From assembly GCF_014066305.1 (NCBI RefSeq), contig NW_023501085.1, positions 124,001 to 188,000 on the forward strand: DNA of 64,000 bases, read 5' to 3'. A model generated the notes under the pieces. It was not told where the DNA came from. It worked only from the letters and a program-made list of their open reading frames with translations, and did no database searches. This DNA comes from Letharia columbiana. Lineage: Eukaryota; Ascomycota; Lecanoromycetes; Lecanorales; Parmeliaceae. Within the stretch, counting starts at the first letter, position 1, and the number at the start of each line of letters is the position of its first letter. This document shows positions 51,402-63,548 of the stretch, piece after piece. Position numbers and translations under genes: made by a program.

Positions 51402-53051
51402 GGGTGGGGTTCTGCTGGGGGGGTGAGGGATGCGCGCGTGTGATGACTTTATGAGGGAATAATCCATCTAGAGGGTAAAAATGTCTCCGTGTATGCTGCT
51501 CTTGGAGATCAGGTCGTGTCGTGCATTCTTGGACGCTAGGGGCGCTCTCCGGGTCGTCCTGTGCATCGCTCCTTTTTAATCTTTTTCTCTCATAGACCAC
51601 CAGCATCCCACAAAACCAAATATAGATCGAGTCTCACCAACTCTCCCACATGCAAACTCGAACCACGCAGCCTCCAGCATAAATTTACATACAGCACGTG
51701 ACCACCGACAACCACAATCCCTTACCCAAAAGACTGCCACCCTACCGAAGCCACCTATCCTGCCATTCTGCAAATTCCACAAACGCGCCTAGCGCGCTCT
51801 TTCAACACGCCGACAATCTTTCCGATTTCCAACCCCGATCAACCACACAGCAACGAAACAACCCCCGTATCCTTCTCTAATCTGACGATTTCCGCCGGCA
51901 TGGATGTCCACACTTGTGCATCGATATCGCCCCCTCTGCGCGCTCCGTCCCTCCGATATCCGGGCGCCGGGATCGGACAGGTCACGGAGAACGGATCGTT
52001 TGCGGTGCGGGAGGGATCTTCGGTGTCGGATGTGCGTCTTGGGTGTTTGGTCGGGTCGAATACTAGTAGAGAAGTGACCATCAGCCATTTTCAGCCATCG
52101 CTTTGCAGTCGCTGGCTTCACCATTCTCAGATAGACGCCGACAACGCCTTGAGTGTGAGCACAGCTAACCACTAAGCCATAGGCCCAGTAATTGCGCGGC
52201 ATATCGCGCTTTTCTACACGAATACACCCTATCAAGCCCTATAAGCTTAGGTGCCAGGTCAGGCCTGACATTAAACACGCCGACCAAATTTGTCTAAGTA
52301 CGGTACTGTGTTGCAGTCATGCAGGCGTTTTTCATTGCACTATCAGCGGCAGAATGTTGCACCCTCCCGAGCGTAGGTAGTAACACCGTAGAAAGGAGCC
52401 TTCAGAAGCTTGTCTACCCCAACAACGCGCCTGATCTGCTGTTAGCTCGAGAAAAGGTGAGGTCACGGACCTCTAGATTAGCTGTCTTTACTGGACCTGA
52501 CTGTGCGTATACAAGGTAGAGCGACACCAAAGTCCGTGTTTAGTACGGCGACAGGCTTTTGGCCAGCTTCGATGGCCTGGACGTCCAGATTTAGCAACTT
52601 TGTCAAGGTGAGTCTATAGAAGTAGTTGATGCACTTGCCAGTGCGCATGGTATCCGCGGAGGTGCTTGAGAATACTTTTACTGTCAAAAATTAAGGTGGG
52701 ACACATCTATATGTGTTATGAACGAAGGTGCGATTATGTACTTCGTACCGGACGCTAAGGCGCATCACGTGACCACCAGCCCTCAGTGCCAAGCAAAATT
52801 TCAATAGTCACTACTAATCCGCAATCACAATCTAAAGGCAGTACCATCTCAACAAAACCCGTCTTCTTGCCAATACTAGAATCTCCTATACTTTTCACAC
52901 ACTGTCTCTTCACCTCATCTTTCTTCGGCAGTCAAGCGATAGGGTTTGACGCCAGCTCTCGACAACAGTTGACGTTTCCACGGTCACAAGGCTCTAACCT
53001 CAAGTCGACCTCTCACCGTCTCTCAACTCTCACCTCACGTTCATCATCGTC
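51402..53051. other. intergenic, no supported gene
   Basis: CACGTG motifs occur at 51695-51700 and 52766-52771. The open frames at 51789-52235 (minus) and 51900-52175 (plus) overlap and have no family signal. An A-box-like string (TGGCTTAGTGGTTAGC) lies on the minus strand near 52165, without a matching tRNA fold. The last 250 bp form the F-box gene leader. Confidence 0.4.
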
Positions 53052-54483
53052 ATGGCTTGTCGCAAGGCCGCACAAAGATTCGGGAAGCAGGCCGTCCGCA
53101 AATCCGTCCGAGCCCCAAAATTCCCGGCGGACCGTCTACCAGCAGAGCTCATTCATATGGTCTTTACGTATTTGAAGCCTACTGAGGCTGCCGGTTTTCG
53201 CTGGGCGGGAAGGGTTGTTGCTGAGATCGGCCTACAATATCTGGCTCCAACGGTCTACCTTACGCTCAAGGAGGAGAGCTATGATCGTCTTTTGGCTATT
53301 GCTGGACACCCCACTGTCAGCAAATATGTTGTCGAGCTTGATTACGAAACGGAGGGTCTGAGACCCATGGCTCGTGAAGATTTTGACCGGATGATCAGAA
53401 GGACAGGTGTAATACCTCAGCGAAACGACTCCTCTGAAAGACCGGATTCCTGCGCGAGCGCACGTGCCTGGCGAGCTTATCAACGAGAATCTCTTCGTAA
53501 CATACCAGTTTTCAACCAGAGACAGACCAAGCAGCTATTGAATCGAGCTTGGTCGATGTATGAGGCAGATTATGCCAGTCAAAAGAAGGTCCAACAAGCG
53601 AACTTCTTTCGCGAAAAGACCGCAAAAGCGATCAAGCAATTTCCGTATCTTGAGAGAGTTTTCACATCTGCAGATGGTGCCTATGAGCGCTATGCTGCTG
53701 AAATCAAAGGTTTCCTGCCAACGTACTACTTCTCACACTGTTCCGCTCACAGATATCCATCAAGCGTTGGCGCCACCAGCTCCGTTCTGTTGGCCGCGGA
53801 GTCAGCTGGTCTACATCTCGACTATTTCCGTTGTTCTATCAACTGGCAGGTCTTTACGCAGAACGAGAAAGATCTCGCCACTTTTAAGAGAAGCTTACTT
53901 CATCTCAAGGTCATGATTATAACTTTTACCATTCCGCGAGACATGCGTCGGGCCCGCATGGTTCAGGAATATACATACATTCGTTGGCAATGTCTGGAGA
54001 ACGGACATGTGCTGGATCTCATCACGTCTTCACCAGATCTCGAGCACCTCGCCCTTAGCTTCGAAACGTTGCCGGAACCCATCTTCTATCCGACGTTAAA
54101 TGAAACCATGGGCAACTTCTACTGGCATTCCTTGAAGACTGTCAATCTCGAAAGTCTATTCTCGGACGATGACGACCTGTTGATGTTTTGTAAGAGACAC
54201 GCGCACACTCTCAAAGACCTCTCACTCACAGACATGCGACTGCACAAAGGTTCATGGGATGTGACATTCCACAGGATGCGCCAGACTTTCAGGCTCGGGG
54301 CAACAACTTGCTACCTGCAAGCTCCGTGGATTGTTTTGGAGCCCCGAGCGTGTTCTTAACATGGGGCCCAGGGGCGAGGGGCATAACAATGCAGCAGGCA
54401 TAGTGACTTCAGACTATATCCGAGCTACTAACATTGGAGACATTTCGCTGGATGAATACTATGAAGCTGTTGGGCTCAAGTAG
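53052..54483 (+). CDS. F-box-like domain protein, with a one-base frame break near the 3' end
   Basis: A single-exon frame starts MACRKAAQRFG at 53052. Residues about 25-55 (FPADRLPAELIHMVFTYLKP followed by FRWAGR) form an F-box-like motif, which in this family recruits targets to SCF ubiquitin ligases. The remaining sequence has leucine-rich character (SSPDLEHLALSFETL, HTLKDLSLTDMRLHKGSW) typical of fungal F-box/LRR-like proteins; the substrate is unknown. The continuous frame ends at 54359 with an unlikely tail. In the next frame, after GGGG at 54297-54300, a coherent tail continues (QQLATCKLRGLFWSPERV, then YIRATNIGDISLDEYYEAVG) to a stop at 54481-54483. Removing one G would give a 476-aa protein. 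I infer an assembly indel or recent mutation, as in EMI1. Confidence 0.8.
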
Positions 54484-56079
54484 CCATCTCAACCTTTCTC
54501 GGCTGGACTGGCGTGGACCAGAGCGAGCAGATGCTCTGCTGCGTCCTATCAGCCTTCCGATATGGCATCGCCACGACAGATCGACGTGTCCTAGCAAACG
54601 TTTTGCATCCAACCTCTTCCAAATTATTGTTACCATTCGATGATCAAGCTTGCAGCTGGCAGACGATGCCAACGGGTCAAGAGGTGGATGAATGGTAGCG
54701 TTGTCTTGATACATCATCCTCTCGGCACACTTATTTCAGAAGAATAAAGCTCCCCCTGGACCCTCAACACGCCATTGCGCTCCACGGTGGAGCTTGACAT
54801 AACTCTAGATCGGTGCGGCTACAGTCATGTATCTAGGAAGGAGCTTGGCATCTCAAGACTGTAGCAAATTCCAACAAATCATGAACAAGTGATCCCCAAC
54901 CTTACCCATTCTACTCCCATTATCCCAAATGCGCCAGCATCATTTGCCCAGCAAGTCTGGTCAAGTAGCCCATTCAGCATTATCTTTGAAACCTTTGAGA
55001 AACTCCCTGATTCAAACGGTCGTACTAGCGTTTGCCACCCTATAGTTTTCCACCTCAGCCTCTCAAATAGCTAAGCCAACCACCATGCAGGCAGCCGCAC
55101 TCCTTACACTTCCAGTACATCCAACCCCGTTGCTTACCTCCTTCTTTCTCCCTCTCCCTCTCCCCCCTCCGCATGTTTCCATCTCCTCTTCCCAAGATGA
55201 AACCAGTCTTTGATACGGACCATTGCTTACCATGGACTGACTTGCCGTCTATAAACCATACGACGCATCTGACAATCGTATCGGCGCCCGATCTATCCAT
55301 CATAATCCTCTGATAATATTCCTGGCTGAATTTTCACTCGCCGTACTTTATTTCTGCAAAGCTTCTCAGGTATTCAGCTACGCCAATGATGCATCCTTGA
55401 TGGTAGAACTAGGATCATCTGTCTTTGCAAGGATTGAAATCTTCACAGCAGAGCTGATGTGTCCGTCCTTTGATCAGTCCTCGCCTCGATCGTCTTGCAG
55501 AAGAGCGTTGGTGCGCCGCTTCGCACATCTCGAATCACACTTCCAGACATCGACATAGACACACCGCGGGCACGATTTGGACGAGGTTGAAAACTTTTGC
55601 GACTATCGATCTACGTGCTGAACCGGTCAGGCACGGGTAGAAGGTGCGACACTGGCTTCGTCCAGTGGCCTCTCTCCGTGAGACATCTGCCCGGCAGCGC
55701 ACTGACCACCAAACAAGTTGGACGACACATATTTCCTCTCCGTAGCCAGGTGCCTGACCCCCTGCGCATTTCGATAGGGTTCTTCTCATTCAACTGCTAA
55801 GCTGAAATACAGGCGATCGTTCGCTCGTAGCTATTGGAACGAATAAATGGCTGTATGGAATAGATTCAAACCGAGGTTTCATTTGCACCCACACCGTTCA
55901 TGATAAAACTATATATTTCCCAACCCGATCGCACAAGCGCGAGGCCGATTCCAGACACCGACTTCATCCATCCGATGTGCGATTTCGCGTCCTTCCCCCA
56001 AATCCATGTCCTCACAACAGCACTCCCCCCCGATACACGCAAGCGCTAAACCCTCAATCCCGCATCCACTCTCCACGGC
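54484..56079. other. intergenic, no supported gene
   Basis: Only short overlapping frames are present, including a CT-rich tract near 55140-55170. No domain or splice structure was found. Confidence 0.4.
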
Positions 56080-58105
56080 TCAGCACGGAAAAGAACAATC
56101 CATCTGCCGTTCCGAATTCGTCAAGATCCCAACCTTGCCTCCGTCGCACACAGGCCCACCCCTCGGGTTCCAACCCCCGGCTTTGCACTTGGCCCCACCG
56201 GACGGCGTATTGCTGGTCCAGGAGAGGTGGTCGTACGTGAATCGGACATAATCGCCCTGGTGCTCGCCCACAATGACGAGCGGATACGGCAATTTGCTCT
56301 GCAGGCTCAGCGAATTGTCGGCGTTGATACTCACACCCAGGACGCTGGGATCATTGTCCGTCTGGCCGATGACGTTTTTGTCGTTGTCGAGGAGTTTGAG
56401 TGTGGCGTAGAGGTCTTTGTCGTCGGTGTCGCAGTCCCAGTACTCGTCGAGGTGGAAGGAGCAAGTGCCCTTGGCGTAGGTGGGGCTTGCCTGTGGGGAT
56501 GTGGTGGTCGTCGTGCTTGAGGAAGTGGTGGGCTTGGTGGGCTTGGTGGTTGTGGTCTTCGTGCTTGGTGGAGTGGCGATGGTCTGGACGCCGAGGTCTG
56601 AGAGCCAGGAGGAGACGGAGCTGATGTAATCGGATGGGTAGGCTGAGCTGGGGGCCAGAGCGGAGATGGTCAAAGCGGTTCCAGCCTTGGGACCGAGCTG
56701 GTTTTCGCTGCTCGCGACAATTGGGTGAGATGTCAGTCAGTGTGTCTGTAAGAGAAGGGAGATGGCCAAGAGAACAGATCGCTAAGCATTCAGGGAGGAG
56801 AACCCACTTATCTACACATCCGGGATAGTCCTGATCATCAGTACTACTACTAATATCAATGCCCAATGCAGCAAGCTGGTCTGCGGTGCCGTTCAAGTAC
56901 GTTTTGTCTCCGCCCGTGATGAATTCTGCGACTGTGCCAATCGGGACATCTTTCCATGGCGGACCGTTAAGCTCACTCGTTACGAGGGGAAGGTGCGGAT
57001 AGATATTGCCATTCTTTGACATAACATATAATGCTAGCGCGTAGTATGCAAGATTATCCGCTTATAAGGTCAGTGGTGGATGGAGCTTCAAGAAATGCAA
57101 CAGACCACATACCGTTTTGTTGAGTATAGTAACCCGTATTCTCCTGGTAGCGAGCCAGAATTTTAGCGTTGGCCGTGCCGTATGCCACTGTATAGACTGT
57201 GGCTGGAATGCCAGTACCGCTGTTGAGATCGATTGCAATAGTAAGATCATTTACGTACGGGTTGGGGCTCGGAGAATCGGCCGCGAGATCCAAATGAGTC
57301 AACTCGTGAAAGAACGTTTGAGCTCTGGAATTGTAATTTGCGAGGTTGTACCTATCGGGAACTGGTAGAGCAGTCCCGGTAGCAAGCTTACTGGCTAGGC
57401 TGTCGCGTTTGAAGTACCCTCTGCAGAAGTTGATCATTGGGTATCCGTCGTCTGGGTCTGAGTTTCGAGAGTAGGCAAAGGGTGTAGGTCTTGGTTGCTG
57501 GCCTGGATTTTGTGGGTTCGGTACGCAAGGGTTACCTGGTGGTCGTCTCTGACATCTTTTCAAAGGATCGTCACACCGCACGTGGAGCCAGTGTTGCACC
57601 GGATTCTTGTAGCTGTAGATCATAGTAGCCATGTTGGCGAAGACCGCTTGCATCTGTTTCTGTTGGGGGCCGTTCAAGCCGGGGGGTCCTAAATATTCCA
57701 CAGCGGGCTGCGTTCTTAGTGGATAGGTACATATATATTGCAAAGCACGCTACCTACCGCAGAGTTAAAGTTAATGCCTGACTTGACACCAGCAGCATTG
57801 GCAATGAGCCAGGAATCATAGTATCCCTCATCGATGTAACCATAGTAGTATTCCTCCCAATCAGCGTTGTCACAGCCATCATATCCGTACAGTAAGGTGC
57901 CAAGTTTGTTCTGGGTCCCAACACTTTCAGTCGAGTCGGCAGGATTGACCTGATATGTCCTGGAGCCGGTGTTGGTTGGCTGAGCTGTCAAGGTAGGGGG
58001 AACACTTGTGTCGACTTCAGAGTCAAGAGGGTCGGAATCTACCTGACCAAGTGCAGGCAAGGACGTGAGCAGGATGACTGATACAAAGCATAGAAATGAG
58101 TGCAT
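56080..58105 (-). CDS. secreted zinc metallopeptidase-like protein (HExxH, M35-like) with a cysteine-rich C-terminal domain
   Basis: The four exons are 58105-57758, 57707-57113, 57060-56808 and 56707-56080. They sum to 1824 nt, 607 aa. The N-terminus MHSFLCFVSVILLTSLPALG is a clear signal peptide. HELTH at residues 250-254, in FFHELTHLDLAAD, is a zinc-binding motif. The following NADNLAYYALALY and AYGTANAKILA segments resemble fungal deuterolysin-like (M35) proteins, so extracellular proteolysis is likely; a full aspzincin GTxD signature is not obvious. A Thr/Ser/Pro-rich, probably O-glycosylated linker (KTTTTKPTKPTTSSSTTTTT) leads to a C-terminal domain of about 130 residues with five or more cysteines (GTCSFHLDEYWDCD ... 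GGPVCDGGKVGIL ... DCSFPC) of unknown fold. All three introns are GT..AG. A TTATAAA lies 136 bp upstream. Confidence 0.88.
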
Positions 58106-58240
58106 ATTGAAAAGGATGCAAGGCTGAAGACCGTATGCACAGCGAGAAGGAGAGTTCAGAGACTTAGCCCTAAATACTTTCGGGTCAAAGAGTATTAAGG
58201 CTGCAAACGATAGTTACAACATGAACATGAGTGTGCTGGC

Positions 58241-58247
58241 TTTATAA
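58241..58247 (-). promoter_or_regulatory. TATA box candidate of the metallopeptidase gene
   Basis: TTATAAA on the minus strand, 136 bp before the start codon. Assigned by sequence and position only. Confidence 0.4.
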
Positions 58248-58249
58248 GT

Positions 58250-60600
58250 TCTCCGGGCTGCGATATCAACAAATGAGAATCGTTGCAACGCCTCGTAGTA
58301 TCTCTTCAGAAGACGCGTCACGCAAATATTCTGCACCCCAATGACCCTGTACATTCGTACCTATCTAAGCCTACCAACGAGCTTTTGTTACTGTTGGTGT
58401 TTCGCTGAAGATGCGTTGACGCGTCATATGCTCCTGTAACAGAAACTTGCCGCTAGCTATTTCCCACCTCTTTTCGACAACGATGTAGGAATCACTAGCT
58501 CTAGACATTTTGTGCTATTTGTAAAGACACTCGGCACGGTAAGACGAAACCTGTGCGTTCGATATCCAACATCGTTCACGCGTTGTTGAAGGCTCCATAA
58601 TATTACTTACAGTTTTCAAGACTCCATAGGCAATAGTGACTCAAGTCCGTAGTCATACGCCACTATAGTATCGCGTGTGCGTACCTCGGTGCCTCCGGGG
58701 TAACTGGTGCAAGTTGCTTGATAAGTGTTCCGCCAAATTTGGCATTGGTACCATCCTAATGCCAAGAGCAATAGGGCCTGGGAACTTAGATGCGCTTTTC
58801 TCGTCACCACATGTGCACACAATCACGTTAGCGCCCGTCCTCTTGTCAAGTGGTGTTGGCCTGAGCCTTCTCAATGGTCAGACAACGTCTCCATCATGTC
58901 TCAACGTTCAAAACAGATGTTGAGGGTTAGAAGACTACATCATCTTACGAATTTGCGGGACTGCGGCGAGGCAGGAGATGATGTACCTTAGAGGACTTCG
59001 CCTTCCATGATTCGTTGATATGGCGCAGGATGTTACGACTTGTAAGATGAGGAGCATCTCCCTTAATTCGGCAACGCGTTCGCTATTAGCTCTACCGAGG
59101 ATCTGCCGAAAAAATGGAACACGGTAAGATAGATTAACCGTCATCCTCAGCCCTACCCGCCCAATGACTTCTTGAGCTTCTCTCTTCTTAGCGGCCAGGG
59201 GATACAACGAGTGCATGTTTCAGGTCAGTGAGAGTGTGGCACGTTTAGGAGATCCATCCGCGCTGCATCAGGATTCCCATCTCCATCGTCTTTCGCGTAT
59301 TCACCGAGCCATGTGATTCGATATGCAAGAACTTTTGCAAGTAAGGAGACCTGCGACTCTTTGGATTCGATCTCACAACACCCACCGGCACCAGCGTCCC
59401 ACCATGGTACTCCTGGGGCTCTATCTCTTGGCACTACTAACCAATTGAAGGCACAATTGCGAATTCCTTGTTATGTTGACGCGTAAGCATGGTGTTTGAG
59501 GTTGCGGACATTTCCGCAATCTAGAATGTGGCATTTTGGCAACGCTTCATTACCGCTATTCGGGTTTCCTCCTCTCGCTTACGGCCGTGGCCTCCATAGT
59601 CGACATAGCCCAGTTTACAGACTCTGACTTCTGAATGGGCCCTCCTTATGTATGGGCTCTATCCGAATCACGGCTGGAGCGTCAAGATCGGTGAACAAGC
59701 ACCTACGCCGATAAACCATTTCAAGCATTCCCTTACTGCTTGTGCTAAGACGTAATCCATACCATTGTGGATATGCTTTACAGGTGGCATTCGAGTCCAT
59801 TGAGGGAAGCTATCACCTTGTACGGCGACATCCACCCTCGGGCTCGCGCCTTGCCCGGGGTCTGGGGTGATAGGATAGCGCCTCTGCTATGTGTCTTCGC
59901 TCTAACGACTTGCTCTCCGCTGTTGGTCATGGTACGGAGAAGGTAGAAGTCATGCTATCCCCTTATTTGGCAACATCCACCCTCCATTCCTTGGCGTCCA
60001 CTATGCTCGAGGTTCTTGCCGAATAAATGGATAGGACAGCTCCGATGTGTCTATTCCCTGCCCTTCTTGCAGCAAGACATCTACCTAAGATGATGAAAGT
60101 ATTCACCTTGTCTTGCATTGCTCCACTAGGATCATCTAACCCCCATGCTGCAAGGGGATCGCGTTGATCGCTCCTCGCGCAGACCAAGGTAGTCTCAATA
60201 GCGAGCCGGGCTAACTTCTATTGGTATTGAACCCTGAGACGTATCGCCCATACTGGCTATTTCCTTGGTAAGCTAAGAAGCTGTGTGACGATTATCTTAA
60301 GCTTGGATTCTTTCCGCTTCCTCTGATGCCAAAAGCTAACATCAACTAGTGGTCTGAGAATCGATTCCCTCCCTTTTTGGTTACACTGTGGGAACGATGA
60401 CAGGTTTGAAATGATCACGGGAGAGCTTTGGAGAGGTTTACCAAAAAAGAACAACAAGAAAGACCAAGACTACCTATGTAGCATCGAACAGCCAGTGGAG
60501 GTCGGAATTGAGAATGGTTGGTTCAGACGCTATTGAGCTTATCGTTATGCATAACGGTTCATGGTCAGATATGAAATGGTCCCAGCTCGCTTAACGAGTG
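58250..60600. other. long gene-poor stretch
   Basis: Both strands carry only frames of 60-95 codons without recognisable motifs. Composition is normal, so it is not a RIP block. It may hold non-coding RNA or decayed genes that cannot be recognised by eye. Confidence 0.4.
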
Positions 60601-60619
60601 TTCAACTCATTAAACATCA

Positions 60620-61027
60620 GACCATTTGCACGTCGGGGCTGCAAGCGTTGGCGTACCCGCCCCCTGTTCAGGAGCATCGCAACGCACCAAAATGAAACCA
60701 GACTAAACCGCGACGCGCGTCAACCACTACAACTTAACTAGGTAGGTAGTTGACTCGCTCAATCCTTCACATCTCACCTTGTTTTCGCCCATTGGTGCAT
60801 AAGCTTCGCTACCTTACTTTGTTGGTGGGTGGGCGCGACGGAACGGTGTCGAGACGGTGTCTAGTGAGGCATGAGACGGTGTCTCAGTCGGACCCCCTCC
60901 CACTCTACGGAGTCCGTCCCAACCTTTAGTACTCCCGGTCCCGGGCCCGTTCCTAGTCCGCAAGGTACTCTACAGTGCTGTTGAACAGGGGGCGGATACG
61001 CCAACGCTTGCCGACGTGCAAAGGGTC
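60620..61027. mobile_element. MITE-like inverted-repeat element
   Basis: The left arm at 60620-60670 (GACCATTTGCACGTCGG ... GCAAGCGTTGGCGTACCC ... CCCCCTGTTCA) recurs inverted at 60981-61027 with a 4-bp indel and a few mismatches. The interior of about 310 bp contains three copies of ACGGTGTC (60843, 60854 and 60876) and no gene. A target duplication was not identified. Confidence 0.55.
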
Positions 61028-61164
61028 TATAGGGCTGATCACAGAGTGCTTCCCTCAAGGTACCTTACATTATTGACTATTGGCTCTGCTCTTTTCAAAT
61101 CCAGATTGCACTCCAGCGCCGTGATAGAGCCGAGAGCCGAGGTACGATGTTCGATAATGACCAA

Positions 61165-61335
61165 CCGTTCTTTACCTTTTTAGAATTTTAAAGTTTTTAT
61201 ATTTTTAAAAGTATAAATTACATTTTAAAAATTAAAAATAAAATTGAAGATTTTAATAAAAAATAAAAAGAATATTTTAAAGTTTAATTAATATATCTAT
61301 TTTTTTTATATATAAGAAGACTTAAAAGGGCTACT
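61165..61335. other. small AT-rich island
   Basis: About 170 bp of TA/AAA-rich sequence with almost no G or C lies inside a GC-normal region. It resembles the large RIP blocks in composition but is too short to identify. It lies about 240 bp upstream of APC15. Confidence 0.6.
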
Positions 61336-61379
61336 GAGTTAACTTAGATAGTCTGGTTAACAAAGCGTAGCGGTAGTCT

Positions 61380-61399
61380 CACGTGATGAAAGTCACGTG
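61380..61399. promoter_or_regulatory. paired CACGTG E-boxes upstream of APC15
   Basis: CACGTG occurs at 61380-61385 and again at 61394-61399, 14 bp apart, about 180 bp before the APC15 start codon. Such a pair is a likely bHLH-factor site. The function is inferred. Confidence 0.5.
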
Positions 61400-61577
61400 C
61401 CGTACGAGCATAGAAATTTGCGTCTGCCATCTTCTCGTGCCATAAATTAACGGAGTACCAGAATTACATCACCTTTCTCCCAGCGCCCACATTCCTCTCC
61501 ATCTTCTACCTCCTACCACACGCCACTTCAACCAAACCCACCAACCCGCGCACGAATCTCTCCAGCAACTACCAGCA

Positions 61578-62472
61578 ATGCTCTCCCTCACTCCCCACTC
61601 TCCGCCCCCCCCTCAGTACCACCCTCCCCCCCTTCCTCCCCCCATCCGCACCCACCACTAACTCCCCCTCCAGCCCCACACCCTCTGGTACGCCTCCCTC
61701 TCCGCCGGCCCCCCCGTCCCAACCCCACCCCACCCCCACAACAACAGACCCGCACCAACCCCACCACGCCCACGCCCACGCCCACCGCACCAACAACAAC
61801 AACAATCCCCACCAACGCACCCACCTCTCCATCCTCCGCGAGCACGAAACCGCCGTCCGCCACCGCAAAGCCAACATCCGACGCTTCGGCGCCGGCTGGC
61901 TGCGCCCGCCGGGCGTCGGCAAGACGCTGCAGGGCATGGCGGACGAGCGGGCGGAGCGGGAAGAGGGGGAGGTGGCGCGGGCAAGGGAGTATGCGCTTGC
62001 GGAAGCGCAGGCGGCGGCGGCGGCGGAAGCGGAGGCGGTGGAGGTTGTGCCTGGGGAGGAGGGGGAGGGGGAGAGGGATTTGGATGAGGAGGTGCCGGAT
62101 GCGGATGCGGATGCGGATGCGGATGTTGAGGGAGAGGGGGGGTGGAGCGATGCGGAGGAGGATGAGGAGGAGGGGTTGGAGGGGGCGGAACAGACTTTGC
62201 TTGAGGAGGGGGAGGGGAGGGAGGATGGGGATGCGGATTTGGATGCGGAGGTGCCGGAGGCGGAGGAGGGGAGTTATGAGCATACGGATACGGAGGTCGA
62301 GGATGAGAGTAGTGATGATGGGGGCCTTGTGAGAGGGGGGTTTGGGAATGGAGGGCGGGGGTTGGTGCTGGGGGCTAATGGGGGAGGGGTGTTGGGGAGT
62401 AGTGTGTTTGGAAGCAGTCCTGTTAGGACGGGGAGGAGGAGTAGTGGGAGGGGGAGGGGACGAGAGAATTGA
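61578..62472 (+). CDS. APC15: anaphase-promoting complex subunit 15 (Apc15/Mnd2 family)
   Basis: Proposed exons are 61578-61615 and 61674-62472 (837 nt, 278 aa). The intron 61616-61673 begins GTACC and ends CACTAACTCCCCCTCCAG. Apc15 is a small acidic APC/C subunit that governs turnover of the mitotic checkpoint complex. The conserved block is AVRHRKANIRRFGAGWLRPP followed by GVGKTLQ. Then comes an alanine/glutamate helix, acidic repeats (ERDLDEEVPDADADAD; DLDAEVPEAEEG) and the fungal YEHTDTEVEDESSDD motif. A Gly/Ser/Arg tail ends the protein. Near the N-terminus the expected LWY-type motif (TLWYASLSAG) is found only in another frame at about 61677-61706, between C runs at 61605-61612 and about 61709-61715. 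Two compensating homopolymer errors would explain it, so the first 60 residues are uncertain. Confidence 0.75.
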
Positions 62473-62812
62473 CAGAGATAATGGTGATCTCTGCTAGATT
62501 GGCTAGATCGCTTTGGCTGGCTGGCTGGCGAACATGCATTCTCTTTGACGGTGGAAAGCGATAGGCAGGTGGTGTATTAAACTGCTAGAATAGTATGGCT
62601 TCAATTGCCCTTATTTCCGTAGATGCAGATCATTATGATAAACCCACTAAACATGAGCATCGCCTTTTCGCAATGCTGTCGACGCCGTGCTTATGCAAAC
62701 TCTCCCAGAATCTTCCTTATGCATCTATATCTGCGCCTCATGTCCTCCCCACACTCGAGTATATCCCGTTGAGTTCCTTTCGTTGCGTCACTCTCCTCTT
62801 GAACTAGGCTTC

Positions 62813-63548
62813 TTAGAACAGCCAAACATAAGCAAAGACCAACCACACCGCCACGAAAAACCCAAGCCAAACTCTCCACCCGACGCCCGTCTTCTCGGCC
62901 ATCCGCAACATGCGATTCATAGTCCCTCGTAACCGCACGCGTGTGCTGTCGAACGAGTCATTCATGCTATCCGCCATGGAGGAAGAGGAGCGGATCTCGT
63001 CGCCGATGGAGACGGTGATCTGTGGTACGTTAGCGGGAGACTGGAACAAGGGACGGTGAAAGGGGGAAGGGAGGGAGAGTGGAGACGAACATCCTTCAGC
63101 ATCTTCACCTTGGCACTTATGCCCTCGAGGTGCTGGTCATTTTGATTTTCGAGTTCGGAGAGTACGGCGTCGCTGTATTGACCTCTGAATACCAACATAT
63201 CATCAGCCTCTTGCTCTACCTATGCCACTGCTCCAGTTTCCTCCTCCCCTTGCAATCTATTGCCTTTCCACCCTTCTCTTATAATACCCTGGCGCCATTT
63301 CTCCCCAAGCAATCCCGCCCAATCCCTACATACCTCGAATTCGGCGTAGCACTTCGAAACGCCCCATTGACCTGCCCCATCCCGCTCCCACCGGGCCCCA
63401 TGCCACTGCTACTCGACCCCGCGTAGCCATATCCGCCCGGTGAAGCGCTAGCAGCTCGATTTCGGTCGCCGGTGTAGGAGTCGAAGAGGGCGGAGCGGGG
63501 GTCGCGTTGGTGGAGGGCGGAGGTGCCGAATCTGCTGGAGACGGTCAT
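62813..63548 (-). CDS. BET1: ER-Golgi SNARE Bet1
   Basis: The three exons are 63548-63334, 63184-63091 and 63019-62813, giving 516 nt and 171 aa. Bet1 is a Qc-SNARE for fusion of COPII vesicles with the Golgi. The first 70 residues are Gly/Ser-rich. The SNARE motif starts at SATPNSRGQYSDAVLSELE and continues through AKVKMLKDITVSIGDEI to about residue 135. A C-terminal membrane anchor (GWRVWLGFFVAVWLVFAYVW) ends the protein with its tail in the lumen. Intron 2 uses the unusual but valid donor GTTCGT. The frame closes exactly at the exon joins. It is tail to tail with APC15, 340 bp apart. Confidence 0.93.

Noticed and set aside
52100..52200. tRNA on the minus strand suggested by an A-box-like string
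   Set aside because: No acceptor complement, anticodon arm or B box at the right distance.
61588..62332. Long frames on both strands over APC15 rich in Arg or Gly
   Set aside because: They are shadows of the acidic, GC-rich APC15 coding sequence.
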